A stretch of DNA of 64,000 bases from Thecamonas trahens ATCC 50062 (lineage: Eukaryota > Apusozoa > Apusomonadida > Apusomonadidae). The translations under genes and the position numbers were made by a program. The number at the start of each line of letters is the position of its first letter. Within the stretch, counting starts at the first letter, position 1. The notes under the pieces were generated by a model. The model saw only the letters and a program-made list of their open reading frames with translations. It was not told where the DNA came from and made no database searches. Positions 9,582 to 20,086 of this stretch are shown here, one piece after another. The stretch covers positions 250,657 through 314,656 of the forward strand of contig NW_013657679.1 of assembly GCF_000142905.1 (NCBI RefSeq). The letters run 5' to 3'.

Positions 9582-10216
9582 TTACTTTGGATCCCCGGCC
9601 GGCACATAGATCGAGATGTTGTCACCAGTTGCGCCCCACGACCGCCACGACGTCAAGTAAATGGCCAGCCAGACAAAGAACGCCGACATGTACACCACAC
9701 TGCCTACTGCCGAGTACATCACATCTAAACTCCGCAGCAGTCCGCCACCACACCAATACCCATTCGTGAGCCACCATCTATCCTCCCCACCCCCTCCTCT
9801 CTCTTCCTCTTCCTCGCCACTTCTAACGTACATCTCTTGATCTTGGGGTGTCCGCGCGGATGACGCAGCTCCTCCCAAAAGTAGGCAATGTTCACCTGTG
9901 GATTCACGCGCACCACGCGTACCACGCGCACCATGCCCCACCACGTCCCGCGCCCCACCGCGTCCGCGCCACGCCCGCCATAGCCACAGCCAAGCCCAAA
10001 CATGCCCCTCTCACACACTATGAGTCCCTGTCCTCCCCCTCCCTCCCTCCTCCCCCCGCCTCCCCCCTCCCTCCTCCCCCCCCCCCTTCCCCACCCCCCT
10101 CACACCGACCGACCACCTACCATCCATGCCAAAGGCATGAAACACAGCCCAGCAATAAAGTACTTGCGACAGACAGCAACTCGCTGGTCCACAGTCAGCG
10201 ACGGGCGCTGGAACAT
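9582..10216 (-). CDS. Gamma-secretase subunit PEN-2 (3 exons)
   Basis: Three exons give exactly 100 residues. Exon 1 is 10216-10121, exon 2 is 9895-9832, exon 3 is 9724-9582; both introns are GT-AG (GTAGGT...ACAG and GTACGT...TTAG). The product reads like human PEN-2 (101 residues) throughout: CRKYFIAGLCFMPLAWM and VNIAYFWEELRH at the N-terminal hairpin, IKRYVMYSAVG before the last helix, then LTSWRSWGATGD and a final IYVPAGDP. The GALGD-type C-terminal motif that stabilises presenilin is kept as GATGD. PEN-2 triggers presenilin endoproteolysis in the ER/Golgi gamma-secretase complex. Its presence implies presenilin, nicastrin and APH-1 elsewhere in this genome. No single unspliced frame covers it, which could make it easy to miss. 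Confidence 0.92.
10076..10086. repeat. C11 tract in PEN-2 intron 1
   Basis: Eleven C on the plus strand inside a 225-nt intron that is C-rich throughout; the transcript strand is G-rich. Confidence 0.8.
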
Positions 10217-10259
10217 GGCTCCGAGTCGGGTGCTCCCCTCCCGCTCGCGTGTTGCCCCA

Positions 10260-11833
10260 TCAGTTCTTCACTTGCACAACCAGGCCCGACGGGTGCTCGA
10301 CGGCGTACGAGTACACGATGCTGACACTCTCGCCCGGTGCAAGCGTCCCACTCCACGTCAGCTGCGCATCAGGCCCGAGTACAAAGGCGGGGCCTGTGCC
10401 AGGCGGCAGTTCCTGTGCAACAACGCGGACCCGCGGATGCTCCGGTTGTGGTAGGGTGTCGCAGACCTCGAGCGCCACAGGCAGCGCCGACGAGCTGGCC
10501 ACATCGACCCGGAAAGCATATGTCTCACGGCGCGCTGACTTGAACCAACCGGATGTGTGCGCGTTGGCTGCGAGCCGCTGCCGGTCGACGCGGACCTCGT
10601 TGTCGGAGCCCAGTGGGACAACGAGCGCCTGGCCAGGTGGCACCCACCCGAGGCTGCAAGTTCCAACATACCCGCCATCCACAAACACGCTCGCGACGCC
10701 TGGCGCCAACGCGACTCGCGACGTGTTGAGCGCGCGCGCGAGCATCAGCGCCGTCGGTGCCTGCCGCGGCCGGCACACGTGCCGCACCTCGGTCTCGAGC
10801 TCAAACTCGATGAGGCCGATCTCGTGCTGCGCCCCATCCGGGGCAATCTCTGCGGCCTCGAGCACATCGTACGTGGCAGTAAAGCAGTTGCCGTCCACCG
10901 CACTTCCTTGCCTCTCGCCTTCTGCCGCCACTGTCGCAGTCACGGCCACTCCAGACGGCGGGACCCGCCCGTTTCCCGCGGCGCCCGTCGAGACCACCAT
11001 CTGCGCCAGTTGCCACGCCTCGCCGGTGGCCTGCCACACTCTGGCTCGCATCGCCACTTCCATCGCTCCACCCAAGCGGTCCACATGCACCACGTACGAC
11101 GGCGCCCACCCGGCGCAACCGACCACCACGTAAGCGATCGCAAGGACCAGCGAGCCTCCTACCGGCGCGTCAATGTCAACTGCCACCGCCGTACTAGCCT
11201 GGCTGCTGTTTTTGCACGTCAAACCTCCATCTCTACCTGCCTCGCTGGTCTCCAGCCGCGCAAGCTCGGTCTTCTGCCAACCGAGGAACGCCACCATCTC
11301 TTCCGGTGACCGCACACGCCCACTCGTGCTGTCCGGCCTGGCCATACTCTGCGCAAAAGCAGCGAGCATCCGCCGCTTCACCTCGCACCGAGCCTTGGCG
11401 GCGTAGCGATCCTCGCTCGAGCCGCCGCCCGCCGCCGCACCGCTTGTTGCGATGTCATTCATCGACGTCGTCACCTTGACGCCACGGACACGCGCCCCGC
11501 CATGCACCGCCGCGCGGACCGAGTTCGGGTCCAACTTGGCCGGCAATCCATTGACGACCACGACATGCCGTCCTTCTGCACACCCGCACCGAGCACATGT
11601 GAGCTGCTGCCCTTCCCTACGCTCCTCTCTTCCTTGCACCTGCGCCCGCCCGACAACATACCTGACGGAACACTTGCCCGCACCGACCGCACCACCTCGG
11701 CATGGTCGCTAAACACGGTGACCTTAGACACGGTCGAAGACTCGACAACCACCCCCACGCCAGACTCTCTCGCTTCCGCCGCCGCGCTCTCCGCCGCCCA
11801 TTCGTGGATGAGCCCATCGTCGACCACAGCCAT
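10260..11833 (-). CDS. DUF4140/DUF4139 (mucoidy inhibitor A-like) protein (2 exons)
   Basis: Exon 1 (11833-11662) ends at a GTATG donor; an 86-nt intron ends at TGCAG, and exon 2 (11575-10260) follows, for 495 residues. Residues about 36-100 match the DUF4140 N-terminal domain: VSKVTVFSDHAEVVRSV, then HVVVVNGLPAKLDPNSVR across the splice. The C-terminal half (about 215-490) matches DUF4139: it begins GGSLVLAIAYVVVGCAGWAP and YVVHVD, continues with ASVFVDGGYVGTCSLG and ends near TLAPGESVSIVYSYAVEHP. These domains occur together in bacteria and many eukaryotes; biochemical function is unknown. A helical segment at about 120-180 joins them. The family call is strong, the role is not known. Confidence 0.85.
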
Positions 11834-11954
11834 GCCTGACACGAGCTAAGAACTCGAGTCGGGTCTGCCGCCCCGCCACACCCACACCGGCACCACAGCG
11901 GCGCAACGTGGCTGTTCAAAATCAGAAAGCTTTAACTCTCATCTCAGGGCCAAC

Positions 11955-13046
11955 TTACTGGCCCATGTCGATGGTGACCGTCGCCGGGTCAACGATCACG
12001 CACTTGCTGCCGGCGCAAGTCTGCGACGGCGAGACGTGGTTCGCCCACGAAGCCGTCACCTTGGTCGAACCCTTGGCCAGGACCAGGTTGGTGAAGAGAG
12101 AGGGCGCGTCGGGCAGGTACTCGCACGACGGCGCGCCATACGTCTCGAGTGTGTTGTACGCCCACGGCTGCGTTGCGAGCCGGGGATGGCTCACCGTGAT
12201 GGCCACAGTCTCGCCGTTGGCCTTGTTTGTCGAGCCGACGTAGAACGCCTCACTTCCAGTCCGCGTCATGTTGCCAAACACCACATCTCCCTCGTCGAGC
12301 AGTGCAACCTTGGAGTACACCGCTCCCGAGTGGATCGTCACATACCACGACCGCACGCCCCACGACGACCCAAACTCCACAGGATCGTCGTCCGATCCGC
12401 CAAGCACCGCCGTCGCCGGGTACTGCAGCACAGGCTGGATGATGTCAAACACCCGCGGCTCCGGATCAACCTTGGGAACTGCCAGCCCATCACCCCTTTC
12501 CGTCGTGAGTCACCATCCCCCGCCTCACCCTCGCGCCTCCCACCCTAGCCCCCCGATCGCCGCTGACTTACTCCAGTTCACATTCTGCAGGCCCGTAAAA
12601 ATGAACAGCACCTCGGGCTCGCGCTTCGGCTTGCCGTTCGGCGTCGAGATATCGCCGACAAACACATCAAGGCCGGCCTCGTACTCGTAAGAAGTGAACG
12701 CCTGCCACCCGTCGTAGCCGCCGAAACCGTCCGAGTCGCGCTTGTTGCCCGCGCGCGCCGCCGCCATCTGCGACTTGGACAGCAACATCGGAATGCGCCC
12801 GCCGTCAGTGTTGCACTCCATAACCTCGACGCTTCCATCCTTGGCCGTCAGCACCATCCGCCCGCGCCCGTCCTCGGTCACATGCGTCCCGGACGCCACC
12901 TCTCGAATGCATCGCGCCAGCATGTAACCCTGCGGCGTCGGGGCGTACAGCTCGCCATTCACCTCGTGCAGCTTGCCCTCGCAGCAGCCCGCACCAAACA
13001 CCGCCACCACAAGCGCCACCGCCGCAATCCAAGCTCCGGTGTACAT
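11955..13046 (-). CDS. Secreted conserved protein of unknown function (2 exons)
   Basis: Exon 1 (13046-12572) starts MYTGAWIAAVALVVAVFG, a clear signal peptide of about 22 residues. A 93-nt intron (GTAAGT...GGCAG) splits the motif NVNW/IPKVDPEP. Exon 2 (12478-11955) completes 332 residues. The block FTGLQNVNWIPKVDPEP followed by VFDIIQPVLQYP, with WYVTIHSG and FGNMTRTG further on, is one I recall from secreted proteins of fungi and amoebae without an assigned activity. Five Cys in the C-terminal third suggest disulphides. The fold is probably a beta-sandwich (inference). Likely an extracellular or wall-associated protein; no catalytic residues can be named. Confidence 0.75.
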
Positions 13047-13193
13047 TGGTATGTTCCACAGAGCAGTGTGTCCGAGCCCTGGCCCCGCCACCTTGAACTG
13101 AGGCTGTCTCCCCCCTTCCCCCCCTTTCCGCCTGCCACCAGCCACTCCCCATCACTCCACCCCCTCCACCCCCCCCCCCCCTCCCTCTTCCAC

Positions 13194-13670
13194 ATGTCGG
13201 TCACCGTCAACACAAAGATGCTCCCCAGGGGCCTCAAGGAGCTCCGCGCATGCCGCTCGTGCCTCCTGGTCAAGAACCGTGGCCAGTTTGAGAACACCGG
13301 ATGCGAGAACTGCGGCGAGGAGGTCGGCGAGGCCATCGCCTATCTCACCACCACCTCCTTCTCGGGCCTCATTGCCGTCATGGACAACGACACCTCAAAG
13401 TCATGGGTCTCGCGCTACCAGCGCCTCGGTACGTGAGACAATCCCACCTCCCTCTCCCCCTCCTTTCCTCCTACCTCCCCACTCATCCCCAGTCACCCCC
13501 GCTCTCCCTCAGGCGAGCGCAAGCCGGGTATGTACGCCATCAAGATCACAGACACTCGCCCGGCCGAGGACACACCCGCCTCAGGCGCCGCCCGTGACCA
13601 CTTTGAGCCCAACGAGGATGACAACAACTTTATTGTCGACGATGAAGAAGACCCCGAGGCTGTCTTCTAG
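13194..13670 (+). CDS. SPT4: Transcription elongation factor SPT4 (2 exons)
   Basis: Exon 1 is 13194-13428 and exon 2 is 13513-13670, joined across an 84-nt GTACGT...CTCAG intron inside QRLG/ERKPG. The 130-residue product has the SPT4 zinc finger: CRSC at 20-23 and GCENC near 37. The conserved SWVSRYQRLG and KPGMYAIKITD follow. SPT4 pairs with SPT5 (DSIF) to hold RNA polymerase II on the template. An acidic C-terminal tail (EDDNNFIVDDEEDPE) is present. It is divergent from the secreted-protein gene with about 147 bp between starts, and its 3' end lies 12 bp from that of the next gene. Confidence 0.93.
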
Positions 13671-13682
13671 CTCATCTCCTGC

Positions 13683-15412
13683 TCAGAGCGTCTTGTGCAT
13701 GTGAAAGTGCGGGACGCCGACCTCCTCAAACGGCTCGCCGTGAACACTGTAGCCGAGCTTCTCATAAAAGCCTGCCGCCACCTGCCGCGCATGCAAGGTG
13801 ATGTACGTCCCGCGCCCAGCGTAGTGCGTGAGATACGCCTCCAGCGCGGACACGAGCTCGCGGCCGAGCCCTTTCCGCTGCAGCGAGCTCGCCACACACA
13901 TCTGCATCAACCGCTGCTCGCCCACATGGTACATGACCACACCGAGGACGTGGGCTACCCGCTCCTCCGACAGCACCACCCTCCCAATAGTGGCATCGCT
14001 CTCCGCCACGTCGTCCGCTGCGCTCACCTCCCTCAACGCCACGATGTGCACCGACTCGTCGTCAAACTGCGACCATGAGGCGATGCCCACAGGTTCGAGG
14101 AGGACCTTGAATCGCAAGTGCTCCTCGCCGGGATACAGTTTGCTCCCAGGCACAATCGTGGTCAGCACAACATCGTCCAGCTCTGCAGTGCCCGCTGCCT
14201 TGCCCGATCGCACAGTCCCAGACGCACCTACGGCTGCGTGATCGCATCCGAGATCGACAGACTCGTAGCTGTCTGCCACTAGCGTCCGCCAGCTCGCCGC
14301 GTACAGCACTCGGTCGGGCCACGCGGGCAGCCGCTTGCGCGAAAACGTCCGCTCCTTCTTCTCTCCAATCATGCTCGCCAGCGAGCCACCAGCCCGCGGC
14401 ACCAGCCGGTACGTTGCCGGAAACTGGACAGGCGCCACATCCCGAAGTCTGCTTGTCGTAATCTCTGACTCGTACTGCGCCAGCACCTCGCATGCACTCG
14501 CACTGTCGGCAAACTTGGCCAGGCCCTCGGCTGGGAGCGAGACCGCCTTGGCCTCCACGTCGCCCTCGCTGCCGAGCGCCCACTCGAGCGCCGCCCGCCC
14601 ATCAAGCCGCACATTGGTGTCGCCGGCAACCAAAACAAGCGGATCAGCGCAGCTGCCCACCGTCTCGCTCACCATCGCGAGCATGTCCTCCATCGCCGCC
14701 CGCCGCACCTCGGCATACGGCGACGGCGCCTCGCCGAGCAGGGCCACCCGGTTGTCGGCATCGTGCGGGAGGTGAACGTTGACCGTTACGAACGGGAGCC
14801 ACGCCCGATGCTCACCGCAAGCAGTGCATAACCCTTGCGACGCTCCTCCGCGCCCAAGCATCGCGCGTGCAGCCATCCGAGCCCGTCGCCAAACGGTGTC
14901 ACCGCCCAATCGGCCGGCCACCACGCCGCGCCGTCAAACGCCCGCCATCTGCCGCCGTCACGGACCCGTGCCACCTCTACGAGCTCTGGCGACGCTGCCA
15001 CCATCACGCCCAGCCCCGACGGCACGCTGCTTCCTCCCCGCCCATCGTCGTAGAAGAGCGCCGATGGGACAAGCCCGCGCGCACGCGCTGCCACAGCCAG
15101 CGCACGCGCAATCATTCGCAACGACATCATCGACCGCTTGGGCGCGAGCTCCTGCAGATGCACCACGCTCCACTGCCGCAGCCCGTCGCCGCTATCCTCG
15201 CTGCTTCGCGGTGGAACCAGGCCAAGCACCCCGTTTGCCCACGTCTCCATCGGATCCTCGTCCGGCGGCGCTGCAAACAGTGTGTCCACGTTGGCCGTCA
15301 CCATGCTCACCCTCACCTTGCTCCCTACACCGCTAGCGAGGCTCGGCAGCCCAGAGAGCCCCGCTTCCACCTCTGCGCCGTGCTCCACTCCTTCCATATG
15401 ACCTGCCGCCAT
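13683..15412 (-). CDS. Inositol polyphosphate 5-phosphatase-like domain fused to a GNAT acetyltransferase; frame broken near 14795
   Basis: The N-terminal part (about residues 35-400) is an endonuclease/exonuclease/phosphatase fold: VTANVDT near 37, HLQEL near 87 (metal-binding Glu), TVNVHLPH near 211, GDTNVR near 264, LPAWPDRVLYAA near 363 and GCDHAAV near 391. PAWxDRVL is the inositol 5-phosphatase signature, here with Pro for the usual Cys. Residues 440-576 are a GNAT domain with QRKGLGREL (acetyl-CoA loop) near 511 and AAGFYEKLGY near 546. The frame changes by one base at the plus-strand GGG at 14794-14796, between KGYALLAVSIGRG and FVTVNVHLPH; one extra base restores about 576 residues. 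No intron can explain it without deleting conserved residues. The start is the ATG at 15412; 15580 is an alternative. Confidence 0.75.
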
Positions 15413-15638
15413 CCCCAGTCTCACCTTTCGCTGCCAGCAGTTTGCAGTCGAGTCTGGTCCTATGTCCTCGTCCGCGTCAACACAACTACAACTTGGCCCA
15501 ACCTGTCGAGTCTCCACTAGGCGAGACTTGCACTCCTTCCGTAATTGGCAACGCTTACAAACGCACGCCATAAACTCCACGCCCCCGATTCTTCCCCCCC
15601 CTTTCTCTCCCTCCCGCCCCCAACCTCACTCCAGTCTC

Positions 15639-18600
15639 ATGCATCCCCTAACTACCGCCGCCTTTGCGCTCCTCCTAGTAGTCACCGTGTCTGCCATCAC
15701 CCACCAAGGTATGCTCTCTCACTCCCCTCCCCTTCTATTCACTATTCATCCCTGTCCCTCCCCCCCCTCCCCCCCCCCCCTCCAAACGTGTGTTCCGCTG
15801 ACTCAACGCCCATACCGCGCCTACAGTCATCACCATCGAGGCCGAGGATGGTGCCCTCGAGTTTCCCATGACAGCCTACGCGGGCTCACCCCTCCCTGGC
15901 GTTGGTCTGCCGTCCGGCGGCCTGTATACCGCTGTCAAGACCAACAACAACTATCAGCCCGTCGACGTGAACGGCACTTATGTCTGCAGGATCAGCGGCT
16001 ACGAGCCGCCCGGGAACAACGACCACGTTGTCTCCAACGGCTTTGTCTCGGCTGCCTTTACCCTTGTCGAGCCGGCGGTCATCAAGGTGGTGAGCCGAGT
16101 CCTCGTCCCGAGATCTTCAGCCAACTCGTTCTTTCTCACGGTTGCATCGCCGGAAGCGCCGGGAGCGCCGCTTGTGCCGCACACCGAGTGGCACCTTGAC
16201 GACGCGGAAGACTGGATCGAGGCCACCATCCCGACTGAGTGCCTCATCGCCCCGGCCGGGGCACTCAATGTCACCCTCCAGTACCGCGAGCGCGACACGG
16301 CCGTGGATTGGATCCGTGTCACCACCGACTTTGCCGGCCCCCGCCTGGTCAACCTCCGTGGCTGTCCCACGGTTGTAGATCTCGCCACCAATTCGTCGCG
16401 CATGGCCTGCCCGTCGTCGGGCACCTCGGGCACGCTCCTCCAGATCGTCGGTACCAACTTCTGTGGTCTTGGCATGGTCGCCGTCGACATTGATGGTGTA
16501 CCCGCCTCGATCGTCTCCTTTGCACCCAACTCGGGCTGCAATGCAGACGCCATCCATCCCGATGGCACCCACGTTCTTCTCGTTGAACTTCCGCGTCTAG
16601 CGGGCACCAATCGTCTCCTCTCGGTGGTTGTCAACGACAAGCGGGCCTCGCTGCCCATTTCTTTTGCCCCGCCCGTCGTCACCGCCGTCACCGGCTGCGG
16701 CTCCGGTGCTTCCGACTCGGGCGCACTCGTCCTCACAAACTGCGCTCGCTCTGGCGGCGATCGCATCACTCTCTACGGAACCGATCTGGGCTATCCGGGT
16801 GCCAATGTTTCGGTCATGATCGGCTCGGAAGTCTGCACGGACATCACCCATCCGCTCGAGGCAAAGCCGACGGAAGCCATCGAGTGCTCGGTCCCGCCCG
16901 GCACCTCTACCGATCTCCGCCTTTCTGTCTCGGTTGAAGGCCAGTCTCCCATCGCGTCGTACTCACGCGCCGTTGTCTCGCTCTCTTACTTTCAGGTCGG
17001 CTGCAATGCACACGGGTGTTCCGGCAACGGCGCCTGCGACGCGCTCTCGGGTGCCTGCTCATGCAACGTCTGGTTCCGAGGCGAGCGGTGTACCTCAGAC
17101 ACCCGCATCGTCATCCTTCTTCCTGTCCTCCTCGTCGCCCTCGGCTGCTGCCTCACCGTCATCGGCGTCATCTTCTATCGCCGCAAGGCAGTGACCTACA
17201 AGCTCACCTCGGACTCGTCGCTGGTCATCGAGCCGGACGCGCTCTCCGTCGGCCGCAAGGTCGGCCACGGCTCGTACGGTGTCGTCTTTGCGGGCGTCTG
17301 GCGCTCCACCCCGGTCGCCGTCAAGCAGATGCACGCCAAGACGCTCAAACCAGCCCAGCTTCGCGAGTTTGTCGACGAGGCCAGCATGCTGCTTCGCCTC
17401 CGACACCCCAACATTGTCATCTTTATGGGTGTCACCCTCGAGCCGCCCGCCATTGTCACCGAGTTTATGCCGCGTGGCTCGCTCTACGACGTTCTTCATG
17501 CCCCGAACATCTTTCTAGACTCGTCGATCGTCTTCAAGTGGGCACACCAGATGGCCCAAGGCCTTCAGTTTCTCGCCCACTCGGATGTTGTTCACGGCGA
17601 TTTTAAGTCGCTCAACGTTCTCTTTGACTCCAACTGGATGCCCAAGATCTGCGACTTTGGCATGGCCTCGGTCAAGGGCGACACCGGTCTACACGCTGTC
17701 TCCGGGCCGTCATCGTCCAAAAAGGGCAAGCAGAGTCGCAGGCGGAGCCGCGCCACTGCCCGCGTCGGCCCATCGGCGACTGCGAGCACCACCAGAACTT
17801 CCTCCATGCACGCCATCTCGCTCGGCTCGCTCCGGTCAAAGTCTGGCACCGGCGCCAATGGCAGCAAGAGCGCCCCCGGTGCCGTCGCAAACGTTGGCAC
17901 CCTTTTCTGGGCTGCTCCCGAGGTCCTTGTCTATGGGGCTGCTGGCCTCTCGACTGCTGCAGATGCCTTTGCCTTTGGCGTCACTCTCTGGGAGCTCGCC
18001 TCGCGCGATCACCCTTACGCAGGCGAGAATCCTCTCGCCGTCGCCCTTGAGGTTGTCGAAGGCCGTCGTCTCCCGCTCACTGCAGTCCCGCCCAACCTGC
18101 AGCCCCTTGTCGGCATTATCACCGGTCTCTTTGTGGGGGAACCCGAGTCCCGCACCACCCTCGACAACCTCATCGCCGAGCTCAGCACCCTCTATGACTC
18201 TTCGGCGGTCATCTACCCCACCACCGCCGCAAAGCCCTCGGGCCGCATCATCCTTGCCCATGCCGCCCTTCTCGACCACGAGGCTCGCTTCCTCATCGAC
18301 CCTATGGACCTGTGCGCCGAGCTCATCACCTTTCACTCTTCCTTTGATCGCATCACCTCGGGCGCAGGCTGCGCCATTATTGCCCGCAGCTTGACCTCGG
18401 TCTCGTTCTCGGCACACACACCATCGCAGCTCGCCACCGTTCTCTCGCATCTCGATGCCTTTGCTGAAAAGTCTGTTGCCTCGCTTGGCATGGTCGTCGC
18501 CAGCGAGACCATCACATCGACGACGGACGACGCAGGCACGAACCGTCTCGAGGGCCCCGTTGTCGCACTTGTCACCCGCCTCTGGCTACATCTCTTTGGC

Positions 18601-20061
18601 TCGTCTGCCGCCTTTTCGCTCTCATCGCTCGCGCCGAACCTGGCCTCGGCAGCCATCGCCGACACGAAAACGCCGCCCACCGCCACCGGAGTCCTGCCTG
18701 TCCGCCGCGGTGTTGCTGTCACCACCGATCTGGTCTCTCAGCTTAACCTGCCGGATGACGTCGCCGTCTCGCCTGTCATTGCGTGGCCAAAGCCGCCGCA
18801 TCTCGCCTCTCCCGCCGCTGCCTCCTACTGCCTCGTCACCTCCGACGACACCATACCGGGTCTAGTCCCGCTGGATTCGGCAGTCGGCTCGGAGGACATC
18901 TCATCGAACATTGTCGCCGCAACTGCTCATACCTCGGTGGTTTTGGCGTCGTCGTACAAGGAGGGCTCACTCCCTGCAATCTCGGATGCCGGCGAGAGCT
19001 CGCCGTCTCCTGGTTTCGTCAAGAAATCGTTTGCCTTGTCGACCGGCACAATCGCGGCCCCGCCAGTCCGGCAATGCGAGCTGCCATCCCCATCGCTCTC
19101 CACCCCTTTCATCTCGGAGCTGTCCAATGAGGTGCCGTCGCCCATCCGGCCGCGTCTTGCCATCGACCCAAAGTCGTGGATGATGCCCGCCAGCACCGTC
19201 CATGCCATCGTTTCGGGTGCCACAAGAACGTACACCGGCTCGTACGCCAAGATCTACGAATCCGACTGGAAAGGCCGGCCTGTCATCGTCAAGATCATGC
19301 TCCGCCAGTCGTTCAAAATGCCAGAGCTCATCAATCTGGTCGCCCTTGCTGGGCGTGCTTCCCGCGGCGCCCGCCCTGGCCTCGTTGCTCCCATCGCTGT
19401 CTCGGTCTTTGAGCCTTACATCGGTCTCGTCTTTCCACACTACTCGGCCGGAGGCCTCAATACGCTCCTCGACGGCGCCGCAACCAAGTCCAAGTCCTCG
19501 GCCTCCACACCTGTTGCTTCCATCGGCAACCTCCGCGTTCCACTCAACGCCTACAACGTCCGCACTATTCTCATCTCGACCGCGTTGTCGCTCTACAGGC
19601 TGCACACCGACGTCGGCATGGCTCACGGCTCGCTCAAGCCGGCCAACATCCTGCTCTTGCTCAACACCGACGGTTCCGTTTTGGAGGCAGACCTCACCGA
19701 CTTTGGCCTCTCCGGCATCAAGGCCAACCTTGGCACGATGACTGTTGTTCCCACCGTTGCCTACACCTCGCCGCAGGCGCTCCGTGGCAACGACGAGTCG
19801 CTCTCCTCAGACATCTTTGTGTTTGGGACCCTCATCTACGAACTCTCCTCGCGGTCGCCGGCGTTTACCGGCAGCAACGCCCTAGAGGTTGCACATCGCA
19901 TCCTCAACAGCGTCTTTCCGGACACTTTGTCGCTTCCACCCGCACTCGCCCGCTTGGTGGAAGAGTGCTGGGCCGAGGACCCGGCTGAGCGGCCCGATGC
20001 CGCCAACCTGCTCGCACGCCTGCAAGCGCTTGATGCCTCTCACTACGTGCTAAAGAAATAA
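15639..20061 (+). CDS. Receptor-type TKL-like kinase with TIG and EGF ectodomain plus a second, pseudokinase domain (2 exons)
   Basis: Exon 1 (15639-15708) encodes a signal peptide; a 118-nt C-rich intron follows and exon 2 runs 15827-20061, giving 1434 residues. The ectodomain has a beta-rich region (25-205), two IPT/TIG-like Ig folds (about 209-305 and 309-412) and an EGF module with six Cys (416-440). TM is at 451-474. Kinase 1 (about 496-800) has GHGSYGVVFAG, VAVK, HGDFKSLN near 614, DFG near 633 and WAAPEVL: all catalytic residues present. Kinase 2 (about 1150-1434) keeps VIVK and DFG near 1315, but its catalytic loop reads HGSLKPAN near 1290, with Ser for the catalytic Asp, so it is a likely pseudokinase. 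A 330-residue linker separates them. Probably a cell-surface Ser/Thr or Tyr kinase. Confidence 0.85.
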
Positions 20062-20086
20062 ACTGCAAGCGCGCTTTCCTTTCACA

